The notes beneath the pieces are model-generated. The model made no database searches and was not told where the DNA came from. It was given only the letters and a program-made list of their open reading frames with translations. The position numbers and the translations under genes were made by a program. Source: Andrena cerasifolii (taxonomy: Eukaryota; Arthropoda; Insecta; Hymenoptera; Andrenidae). From it: 64,000 bases of DNA. The stretch lies in assembly GCF_050908995.1 (NCBI RefSeq), contig NC_135133.1, positions 10,830,001 through 10,894,000 on the forward strand, read 5' to 3'. Shown piece after piece: positions 13,301-23,378 of this stretch; the stretch's first letter is position 1, and every line of letters starts with the position of its first letter.

Positions 13301-14223
13301 CTCGCCTTCCCTGGAGGTTCTCCGTCATCGATTAGGAGAACGTTTCGCTCTCGATGCGGCTCGATAGCGACTAATGAAAGCGGCTCTTCGCGTTGCGCGA
13401 ATTTGAAGAATCGAACGACGACAGCGAAGCTTGGAAACACGGACAGTAGCGAGAAATGAAATACCACGACGTATCGACTCGAGGGAGAAGCGGAGAGAGG
13501 GAAATATCGTCGTTAATTCGATCGTAATAGCTTCCGCGAGTACCATCGAGTCGAATCGGACGTTCGGAAAGATTGGAAGCACGAAGAAGCACTGCGACAG
13601 GGAGGACAGAGGGGCATGGGTAAAGACAAGCAACGAGAGAGTATAAGGGTGGGCGGGGAAGACAAGACGAGTGGGTAAGGAGCGGGTTTGAACCTCGAGA
13701 TAAACCTTGCCTCGCCTGGAATCTTCTATTAGCAATTACAGTTGTAATTGTTTCCTGCAATATGCATGGAAATAGTGGAATTATTTAAAAACCACCCCTA
13801 CCATCATCCAGGTAGGATAGAGGGTGGGCAGGCTGGCTGCCGTCGAGTGGGCTGCCGATACTCTCCACTCCCCACCCTGTCCTCGGATTCCTCCTTGTCC
13901 CGCGGCCCGGTGCTCACTTTTGCAGCCTGGGATCGTCTTATATCTTAACGGGACGCTCCCCTCGCCTAGCCTCGAATCCTCGTGGCACCGGAGAAAACCT
14001 CGAATCCAAATCCCCGGCACGGCTAATGGTTAATGGACCGGAAACAATTTATCCGTTTAGGTGGCGGCAGTGTTCTCGCACGGGAAACGAACTGCGCGGT
14101 ACTTGTCGCTCGAGGAAAACGCTATTTGGAGTATTTGGTGATGTGCACCGAGCTCCCGACCAGCGTTACCGAGTCACGTTCTCGAATCCGCCTTTCGGAG
14201 TTGCTCGGGTTCCGAGAAAGTGC
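10389..14223. other. Non-coding DNA, nothing recognised
   Basis: No gene or RNA gene recognised. GA- and CT-rich patches occur at 12820-13250. Open frames are short or mirrored on the other strand. Confidence 0.5.
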
Positions 14224-14227
14224 TTAA

Positions 14228-14245
14228 CGAGACTAGGCAGTCAGA
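14228..14245 (+). repeat. Left terminal inverted repeat of the TTAA element
   Basis: Eighteen bases directly inside the left TTAA. They pair with 14907-14924 with three mismatches. Confidence 0.8.
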
Positions 14246-14906
14246 TCGCTCGAAAATCAAGTATTTTTGCGAATTAATTGCAAGGAGATGAATACATATT
14301 GCGACTAGTACTTTTGGGTAATGTTTCATAATACTATAAACAATAAAAAAAATTATTTCAATAATATATACATATGTATGAGAGCGCTACAGTTGCCTGA
14401 TATATAGGTGTTTTTTATGGAGCCGCTGTAATTTTCCAGTGATTCTGACCGTAAGAAATTGAATTGTGAAATATTCTCTGAAATTGATACTTTGCCCCGA
14501 ACCGATTGAAAAAGCAAAAAAATCAAAATTATAAAAATGGCGGCTGTAAAACGACAAATTTTAAAGGAACTTGATTTTTCTCCATGGAAAAGAGCCATTT
14601 TCACTTACGCTTAGGTTCAGGTCGTAACTAGACATGTTTCGCATATGCTGAATTTTTTTCAAATCGACTTGTACCTCCGTTTTTTCGCAATCACTGCAAA
14701 ACGAAGAGGAAATATGATTCCGAGAAAAACGCGTTTAAAGTTTCGAAAGAGGAATTAGTCTACCTGTGTGCGCGCAGAAACGGTTTATGATACGCTCGAC
14801 CTTTTCGGCTGTAAAATCCTTAATTTTGCGAATTTTGTCAGAAACCAAACTGCATTTTACTCGGGATGGGTGGCACTTTCGAAAAATACAAAAAAAAAAT
14901 CGACTT

Positions 14907-14924
14907 TCTGACTGCCGAGTCCCC
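14907..14924 (-). repeat. Right terminal inverted repeat of the TTAA element
   Basis: Eighteen bases directly inside the right TTAA, the inverted partner of 14228-14245. A poly-A run (14889-14899) lies just inside it. Confidence 0.8.
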
Positions 14925-14928
14925 TTAA

Positions 14929-17900
14929 CGCGTTCGAAGATTCAAGCATCCACCCCGTGAGAGTGATTTTTCACGCTCGCTCCAGGAGATTCTATCGGCA
15001 TTCGCGTCGTCCCGTCACCGATCGGGGGAATCGACGTGGACCGCGGGGTCCACGGGGTCCGCGGGTGGCTGTTTACCGCGACGCACGCTGCGAAGTAGGT
15101 GGAGCGATCGGTCGAAAGTGAAATTCCCAAGCAGCCAGCAAACGGGCGGCAATAAAATCGTGCTCGATTCGAGGAGGAGAGAGAGTCGCGGCGAGGCGAG
15201 GCAAGGCGAGGCGGGAACAATGGGCGAGTCGAGCAAGTTTCCGCGATGCCATCTGTAAAGCCGAAGCGGGCGCGCGTTTATGGGGGCGCGGGCGGCCGCG
15301 AAGAAACCGCGATGAAAAGAGGCAACGCTTTGCCAAAATCGGTTATCGCCACGGATAAATGCCCATGGGGACGTTATGGGGCAGCCTGGGAGGATACTGG
15401 AGGATACGGGAGAGACAGAGGCGGAAATAACGCGGCAAAGAGGAAGAAGGAGCAACTTCACCTCCGGAGTCTGTTCGCGTAGCACGGTGGCCGGTGCATT
15501 ATCATAACCGCATTCCCCTCTGCGGCCCGTAAGGGCCTCCGGATGCCTGGACAAGACCAACCCTTTACACTTACACAGGTTCGGCTAACTCAGATACTCT
15601 CTGTAGCTTCGCCGATATTTCTTTATTTCTTCCGGCGCGGCGGACTCGCGAGTGCCTTTCGTCCGGCTGTGTTCCACGAGCGCGGGAATCTCGCTGCCTC
15701 GGAGGGGCAGCCCACCTCCTTCACCTCCTTTGGGGGGGCCAAACGGCACAGAGAGCAGCGATTCTTTCAGAAAACTCTTCCATGACTCTGACAAACGTGT
15801 GGAGATATAAATAAAGGCGATCCAGTTGATTCGAGCGACGTTCGTCGGTGTCCGGTGAATCGCGCGTCCCGTATCCAAAGCGAGTACATTATGCGAGCAT
15901 TGCGCAGCAGTACGAGACAAGACAAGATCTGGTTGAACTTGAAGCACAAACGGCGCGTAGTCGGGCTACAAGTGTATACAGGTCCCGTGGAGATCACGCG
16001 ATAAGCTCGCGGCACTGGCTGAATCGCCATAGATTACGGGAACGGGCACGTCAAGCGTTTTCCGCGCTCCAACTGCCGCCCGATTCGAAAAGCTGCGTGC
16101 CTACGTGCCAGATGTATTTCCGATAAGCGCGCGTAACGGGAGCACTTACAAATCGACGCGATTCTTACTTGTCACGACACCCAGCACCGACAATCGCGGC
16201 GGTCAAGCTTTTTCGGGACGCGCTGGCTCCTGCGGAGAGCCAAAGGAAGCCTGGAAAACGCTCTCGTCGGTTGCCAGTTGCGAAACGTCAAAGTAACGAC
16301 GCGTTATTTGGCTGCTCGTACGGTGAAGTAGCAGGGAGATGGAGCGTGTCTCGTGCTGTCTGGAACGGCGCGACGCTCGCATAATGTACTCGCTTTAGGT
16401 ATGCGCTATACAATGCGCTCGACGCTGAGTGTCGCGGTAGCGAAGAGAGGAACGAAGCAGCCGCTCGTGTAAACGCGACGTGCACATCGTGTCACCATTC
16501 CAACCGAGTGAAATCAACGTTTTTCTAAACGCCGAAAGAAACCGGCACTGCCGCGCTAAGATCGCCGGCAGAGAACCGGGACAGGGAAGAGGCGAAAGAA
16601 CCAAACGAGACGGAGGAGGTGGCGGCGGAGCTGGTGCTGGAGGTGGAGGTAGAGGCAAAGACAAAGGAGGATGAGGTGGAGGAGGATCAAGAAGGTAAAG
16701 GAGGCAGTTGGTAGGTACGAGAAGAAGAAGGAGGAGAGTCTAACCGAGCGGAGCTCGGTTTTAGGTCAGATCGTGCCGCGAAAACCAATCGCGTGCTTTC
16801 TGCGGCAGATTCGTCGCCATGGCTACTAGCGAGCCGATGCCGATTACCAACCGATCCAACGATCGATCGATATGATCGGTAATCCGTTGTTCCTATCCTT
16901 CTCGATCGCCTACCACGCTCCGCGTCCTGTAGCTTTGATAACCGACGAACTTTGCTAATTTTCTATTTCACAGAGAGACGCAACGCGGAACACTATTCCT
17001 GAGCGTAGCTCAAGGAAAGGATTCACCGAAGCACGGTCTCGCCTTGGCGAAATATCGCCCAGCGCGGCGCGGCGCGCGCCTTCCTTTTTCTTCTGTCTCT
17101 CCCTGACGCTGATCCCTCAGGAATGCGCTCGAGGCGTAATAAGGATCGTTTATAATCGTTTTGATCGAATATAAGCGGCAAGTATAACCGAGTCTGCCAG
17201 CAATATTGCCTACTGTACCCGTTCGCTGGCCAATCGATCGCTTACGCAACCGAGTCGACCGGTATTGTGAGCAGCGAAGGACACGAGCGACGGTACGACC
17301 GTTCAAAGTTCGTTCGGGAAACTCTCTCGTTTAGTCGCCAGTGGAACGGTACCGCCATCGTTCCCGAGGAAATGCTCGAGCTTGAATTTCGTGGAGAATG
17401 CAGCCGGAAAAGCTTGGCGACGCGTAATTAAGGGCCGGGGGCAGGCGTCGATTCGAAAGGCTTCCAGCCCTCCTCGATTCGACTCGAGATTTCAGATAGT
17501 TTGGCATTAGGCTAAAGTAATTGCCGTGTACTGGACGTGTTACGGTACTGCTCACAGGAAACGGAGCGCAATATCCGGCTCGTATATCCAGTAATTTCTA
17601 AATCCTCCTTTCAGAGCGTTCTACGTGCGCGGGAAATAACTTTTCTCGAGTAGAACCGCGCTCGCTAACGAGCAAGGGGAGGCGATCGGAGACGTTGTTT
17701 GGATGAAAAATCGAGCGAGCACGTTCGTAGCCGTCGCTACTCTCCAGCGAATACCGGTTCTCTCTGTCTCTCTATAGAGTCTATAGCAACATCTAACGAC
17801 AATCGCATCGATCAAGGGACATCGCGATAATTCCACCTTGCCTCGGCCCGCGTACCTGCCCGCGTCGTAGATCGCGTCGACGGTGTCGCGTCGGATCGAT

Positions 17901-18180
17901 AGATCACCCGGCAGGCATTTCATTATTGCGTACGCGAACCTTATCTCCGAGGATGCCGGCTACCAGCCTACGTTTTCCACTCGGGAGAAAAATAATCCGC
18001 CTCTGTGCGGACAGAGCGGTCTACGCGGCGCAGTGGATTTCTCCTTTCCTCCAAGGTGCGAGCGGACCCGCGGAAAATTCCCAGGCGTCCTTCGTTACCG
18101 GACGCCCGCGTAAAAAAGAAAATCCCGCGCGCACCATCTTGCGTGACGAGACTCAGAAATTCGACCGGTCGCTCCCTAGA
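14929..18180. other. Non-coding DNA with GC- and purine-rich tracts
   Basis: Contains a GCGAG-type GC-rich repeat at 15189-15212 and a polypurine, GGA/GGT-rich tract at about 16570-16740. No gene or RNA gene was recognised; open frames overlap on both strands and have no domains. Confidence 0.5.
16570..16740 (+). repeat. Purine-rich low-complexity tract
   Basis: Strongly G- and A-biased on plus, with GGA, GGT and GAAGAAG runs. The glycine-rich frame it produces is a composition effect and not evidence of a protein. Confidence 0.7.
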
Positions 18181-18207
18181 CACCACCACCACCACCACCA
18201 CCACCAC
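18181..18207. repeat. (CAC)9 microsatellite
   Basis: Nine perfect CAC units. They give polyhistidine or polyvaline runs in shadow frames, which should not be read as protein. Confidence 0.95.
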
Positions 18208-20497
18208 GAGAAACAGACAACGGAGCCCCGATAGACTGGAGGAGTTCCCGCGATTCCTCGTTCCTCGTTCCTCGATATACATACACCCACCCGACTCGCT
18301 TTCTCCAGCTCTCCCAGCAGAAATTCCAACGTGTCGCATCCACTTCGGACCTTCGGCGATATTTCTTTGCCACCAGCTGGCCAAGGGAACGACTTCTAAC
18401 TCTTCCCGTTGTCATTCGTCAAACCGGTGGAATAATGAGACGTTTTCATCGGCAAAACGATTACTTATCGGCTCGCACACACACACACACCGGCGGATTT
18501 TCCAAGGTGACCACGATAATCATAACGCCGCCCCTTCGAGGAAATAATAGAGATAACGTAATTACAGAGGCCGCGTGTGACAGAACTTGTGACGCCTGTA
18601 ATTGCGACAGACGTTTATCCACGTCGAGTGGCTGCACTTAATGCAACGTCCGAGCGACAGCCACCGCGTCCGCGAACCGGACATCTTTGATTAACGAGCC
18701 GCCGGTTTTTCGCTCGATTCGCGAAATAAGCCGTATAGCGCGGTGCGAGCGGGACTTAGGTGGCCGCGCGCGCTCGCGCATTACGGATTGTCGCACGGCT
18801 ACCGCCAATTAACAAGGATCCTTTCGCAATGGGGGCATATGCCGAGCTAAAAACACATAAATCCCAATGAACGTCAGCCAACGGAGTTTACCACCCGCTG
18901 AGGCCAAGATTTCGCCATGGCAGGGAAGCGGTTACACGCGCCCCGCCGGCCAATTGCTCTGAAATCTCGACCCTTAATGAACGGCATGCCTTCGCAGACG
19001 CCGTCGCCGTCATCGACGTCGTCGCGGATTGAAAAATCAGGCCACCGTCCTGATTGATCCGATTACCTTCCACCGAAAGAACGTGCGTTGCATTCTCACA
19101 GTCGAATCCGGCGAGTCACCGTACGCGCACCATCGCCGTCGCCGAAACGATGTAAATGGAATTCGAAATCGACCAGTCGAGCGTCCCCGCGCTCTTCGTT
19201 CGCGCTGTTTACGAAACGCGTTGTACTTTATCCCAATGGACATCATCCACTTTCCCTAAGCGACGAGAAGTCTTCCACTTGCGCCAGCATCCTCGAGTAT
19301 GTTATTTGCGGGCTACGAGTCGGCGTGGCGACCCCATCGAGCCATCCCGCGGATGCGTGGGTGGACCAACAAACTCGAAACAGCGGCAAGACACGCGTTT
19401 TCGGTGTGCTCGAAGGCCGCGAAATCGCACAAGTTTACGGAAGAAGATCGGGATGCGTGGTTACGCGGCTGAAACGCCAAGGAACTTCGGGAGCGGGGAG
19501 CTGTTGTCCCCGGATCGAGGATCGCGCAGGACGAAGCTGCGAGTAGCGTTGGAAGGACGAGAAAGGGGAAAAAGAGGAGGAAGACGAAGCTCGTAGCGTG
19601 GTCGGCTGACGGGACGTCATAAAGTCCCATTCGTGTCGATAAAAACAAGCAGCACGGAATACGTACGTTCGGTATAAAGGGAAAAAAGGCAAAGAGGACG
19701 GGATCGAGAGACAGGGGGACGAGGGCGAAGCCTCGGATGGAACGACGACGAAGCATCGGGCAGCGATCCAGCTACGAGCCAACCGATCGTTCCGAGGGTC
19801 CTGGCTTCCCACTAAATTCGCAATATACGATCCCGGGAAACCAAAACGAACCAGCTTTCATGACGTCGCAGGGAGGTACCCTCTCGTAACGATACGATCG
19901 AACCTCTGAAACTCCGAGGTACATATAGGTACGGTACTCGTTTTAAAGGAGCCCCGGAGATCCCGTCGATATTCCCGCGATTGTCAAAATTCCTTTCTCG
20001 TCGGTGCCGTTTCATAATTTCGTCGCGGAGCTGTCGCGGTGCTGGCAAGCAACTCCCGACGATCGCTGGTGGCACATCGTTCCAATTAAACTGCGAGGTT
20101 CTTTTCGAGGGGACGCGTAATAACGCAAGGATTTCGCAAGCGGTTGCGAGCAATCGCCTTGTTTCCGTTGGCCCGGCCAGAGGAGCCTTTCAGGTAGAGA
20201 GGAGTTTTGGTAACGGAACACCTACGACAGGTTAGTGCTGCGAGACACCCGGTTAGTATGTTATTCGGCGTTTCACGCAGCACCATTCGCCCGTCCTGAT
20301 GTGCCCGATCTGTTTGGGGAGGGAACGCGCAGGCATATCGCGAACGGACGGCTTGCCGTGTGGCATCCGAACCAACCGATTCCCATTCACTTGGAGAATT
20401 TATGTGACGACGGGTAAACCGGAAATCATGGATTGGATGTCCTCAGAGACTCGAGACTGGAGACCCCTCGAGACGCTCCGCGCCTACTCGATAGTCC
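18208..20497. other. Non-coding DNA with a short (CA)8 repeat
   Basis: A (CA)8 run lies at 18476-18491. The remainder holds short overlapping frames with no domains. Confidence 0.5.
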
Positions 20498-20527
20498 GCC
20501 GCGCCGCGCCGCGCCGCGCCGCGCCGC
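20498..20527. repeat. (GCCGC)n microsatellite
   Basis: About six tandem 5-base GC-only units. A related (GGCGC)n run occurs at the far end of the window. Confidence 0.92.
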
Positions 20528-20766
20528 AACTCTTTTCAACGCTCTCGCGAAGGTTAACCTATTCCTGCCTGCAGCCACGCATCCAGACCTCGAGGCCATA
20601 GCTTGCGTTATTTACAGCCCGGTGAACATCGTCGAAATCACGAATATACAATATTACAATATATTCTTCCTCACCTGGCTATGCCGATTTTCGTGCGAAT
20701 TTCGAATCGAACCCGAGGAGAGAAACCAACATCGCAGCCGTCAGAAGCGCGTCGAAGAACAGGCCC

Positions 20767-21054
20767 GAGTAATTGTAGAATCTGTTGAACGTGGTTAGAT
20801 ATGACTTGACTCTCATCGTCCGGCTCGATCCTCGAGCTGTGTCCACGATGGGAATACTCGTTGCGTTATCTCGCGTTCGAAGCGGAGACGCCAGCGATGT
20901 CTCGGAAAATCTCCGTCATTAGTTGGTCCGGACGGAAAGAGAGCAAATGGTACGGAAGAGGAGAGGGAGGAAGAGAGATCGGAGAACGGAGTCGAAAGCG
21001 GTGGACTGGCGCGAAGTAAGTTCGCAGAACGGCTGAGAGTAATTGTAGAATCTG
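20767..21054. repeat. Pair of short direct repeats, 270 bp apart
   Basis: The 18-mer GAGTAATTGTAGAATCTG occurs at 20767-20784 and again at 21037-21054. Weaker similarity extends about ten bases on either side. Between the copies lies a GA-rich stretch at about 20930-20990. Confidence 0.75.
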
Positions 21055-21110
21055 GCGGACGCAACTTGTCCTTTGGAGGGACAAGTGACGGGCGTCGTTC
21101 GAGGGCCTCC

Positions 21111-21153
21111 CGATCGTGGCTCGATCGTGGCTGGATCGTGGCTCGATCGCGGA
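21111..21153. repeat. 11-bp minisatellite (CGATCGTGGCT)
   Basis: Four units of 11 bases, the first two identical and the last two diverged. Just upstream, ACTTGTCC at 21064-21071 pairs with GGACAAGT at 21079-21086 as a perfect 8-bp hairpin with a 7-base loop. Confidence 0.85.
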
Positions 21154-21535
21154 GGATGGTAGCCTGCTGGCCGTGGTCCCCGCGATGGTAGAAGCGGATC
21201 GAAGCGACTGGACGCGACTCGACGCGACGCGACTGTTCGATCTGCCGTGGTCCAAGGCACTCGTCGTTCTCGTCGTTCTCGTCGTCGGATCTTCCATCTA
21301 CAGAAGAATCTCTGGTCGTGGTGCGCACTCTTGCACACCACCCGAGCCTACCTTCCTCCTCGCCTTTCCTCTCTTCTTTCTTCTCTTTCCTCTCTCGGTA
21401 GCCCTACGGCACTGTCAGCCGGTGCGAGCGACAATGCCCGATGCGAGATAAAGCGAAACCTTAAGGGACTCGGCAGCTTGGCCTCTGCGGAAAGATACGT
21501 ATATACTTTCGTATGTACGCAGGGCCGAACGACAC

Positions 21536-22125
21536 AGACCAGATCGAAGATCTACTTCTCGGGATACGCCAGCGTCCCCGCCACTTATTCCCGCGATATA
21601 ATGTGCCGAGATACGGAGGACCGAAAACCTCAAAGGAGTCACCGGGCATAGCAGCGACGATCGCTCGGAAAACTCGCGAGCTACCACCCCTTGTGATCGA
21701 GAAATCGCGAATAGTCGACTATCTCTCGACGTCTCGCTGCTGCGAAAATTTTCCTCGCTGTCGCGCCCGATATCTTTCAACAGGAACGCGACTTTCTTCT
21801 TCTGCATTTACGAGGAAGCGAGAGCTGCGAGAAGGAAACGGGAAGCAGAGGAAAAAGTACCTCCGCGAGTATCGAAGATGTAATTTTTGAAGCGGGATAA
21901 ATGTCTGCGTTTCGCTCTCGAAAGAACTCGAACGGTCCCAAAGGGGAGATACGTGTTTCACTTACACGAACATGGGTGTACATATAGCTAGTGTATAGGG
22001 AGCTGGCTGCAAAGAGAACCAGAGAGCCGTAAGACCAGATCGAAGATCTACTTCTCGGGATACCGGCGTGTCTGCCTACGCCTCGCGAACGCTTATTTCT
22101 TCGATATAATGTTCCAAGATAGCCT
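21536..22125. repeat. Diverged direct duplication, 496 bp spacing
   Basis: A 31-base identical core occurs at 21536-21566 and 22032-22062. Similarity continues about 60 bases beyond it through a shared GATATAATGT. In one minus-strand frame both copies are open and share the peptide pieces YLGTLYR and IPRSRSSIWS. The length difference between these landmarks is 12 bases, so the frame is kept. No protein family is recognised. It may be an old local duplication of non-coding DNA or of an unknown repeat. Confidence 0.7.
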
Positions 22126-23316
22126 CGACCAAATACGTAAAAGGTACCACGCGTCCCTTGCCACGAGGAAGGCTGTTCAAGGCCTCGCCATGCAGCACCG
22201 AGCGGTCCGCTCGTTTCTAACGAGCCGTGCAATCCTTGCCGCGGGAGCAACTCTTCTCCGTCAATCTCAGCCTCGAACGAGGCAAATGCAGGGCACAGAG
22301 GAGCCTCCGCGAAACCAGAAGAAGAAAGAAAGCTTAGGCAGTAATGCGATCGCACACTTTCTCTAGGCAGTGCCTCTCGAAAATCCGCTACGAAGAGAGG
22401 AGAGTCGGAAAGTGGCAAGGTGGGCCTGACAAGGCCTCTTCGATGTCACCAAACTCGTTCCTCCGTCCACATCGCAGGGGCCCAGCCCACTTTACGACTT
22501 GCCTCGACTCCACGCTCGGCTTGTCCATCGCCGCGCGCTCCGCGACCACCGAAAGCTGTCCTAATACGAGCCAACACCATCCAAGATTTCTGGCACACTC
22601 TAACAGTTCTTATATAATAGCCGTCCGTAGGATTCGAATTTTATTCCTGGTTACGCAACCACCCGGCCCGTGTTTCGCTGGGCCCTCTTTGAATCTCATT
22701 GAAAGCAATCGTGTCTGTCGCGGGATCGCGAGCTCGCGGACTCGCGGACGCCCGTTAAATCCAACATCGCGGAACTAAGGAGGCTTTTGCATAACAGCTC
22801 GGCGCAGTCTGCGTATCACGCGTCAGTAGGGAAAACGGCAATTTTATCGCCTGTATATTTCACCCACGACTCCTTTATTCAACCGATAATCGGTGCACTC
22901 GGCAAATAACTTATTGCCGCCGAAAGCTCCGACGATTTTTAACATTCGCCAAATAAACGAGTAATCGGTAGCTTAGACACCGACAGGTGTCATTTCTTGT
23001 ATTACCAATGTACGTAAGTATCTCATTTCGAAGGATTTTCACGCTCAGCATCGCGAAACCCACGCAACCGCTCCTTTCCGCGGGAACAACCTACCAAATC
23101 ATCTGCGCTAATAACGGTGGCCGATGCGTATAAATTATCGAAAGCGTTGTAGGTAAAATAACGTAAAAGGACCGGGATCGCCGCGTGCCAGTTATATCGA
23201 GTATTTACCGTTCACCAAAGTCAATTTTTTCCGATCTGAACGGGAGGCTATAACGATACGTGTCTCGGGATAATTGGTCCGTCAAATACTACGCGATGCA
23301 TAAACGTAACACCCCA

Positions 23317-23320
<4 letters not shown>
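22126..23320. other. Non-coding DNA, nothing recognised
   Basis: No gene, RNA gene or transposon signature was seen. A 213-codon minus-strand frame at 21777-22418 covers part of it, but apart from the duplicated segment it shows nothing recognisable. Confidence 0.5.

Positions 23321-23372
<52 letters not shown>
23321..23372. repeat. (TC)26 microsatellite
   Basis: Twenty-six perfect TC units followed by a degenerate CT tract to about 23400. It could supply GAGA-factor-type sites on the minus strand, but no promoter is evident beside it. Confidence 0.97.

Positions 23373-23378
<6 letters not shown>

Larger units (their letters stand above)
14224..14928. mobile_element. TTAA-flanked non-autonomous DNA transposon (MITE-like)
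   Basis: An AT-rich element of 697 bp (14228-14924) is bounded by TTAA at 14224-14227 and at 14925-14928. Its ends are inverted repeats. The left end reads CGAGACTAGGCAGTCAGA, and the right end read inward on the minus strand is GGGGACTCGGCAGTCAGA, matching at 15 of 18 positions. Weaker similarity continues about 25 bases further in (GTATTTTT near both inner ends). There is no transposase; the longest internal frame is 83 codons without a domain. TTAA duplication is the hallmark of piggyBac-type transposition, but these termini do not begin with the CCC common in that family, so the superfamily is inferred only. Sharp composition edges support a discrete insertion. Confidence 0.8.

Noticed and set aside
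16574..16674. Glycine-rich frame in the GGA/GGT tract
   Set aside because: Explained by the purine-rich low-complexity sequence; no start, splice signal or conserved motif.
18176..18415. Histidine- or valine-rich peptides around the (CAC)9 run
   Set aside because: They are translations of a microsatellite in different frames.
21777..22418. 213-codon minus-strand open frame
   Set aside because: Only the small duplicated segment is notable; the rest is serine-, arginine- and leucine-rich chance translation.
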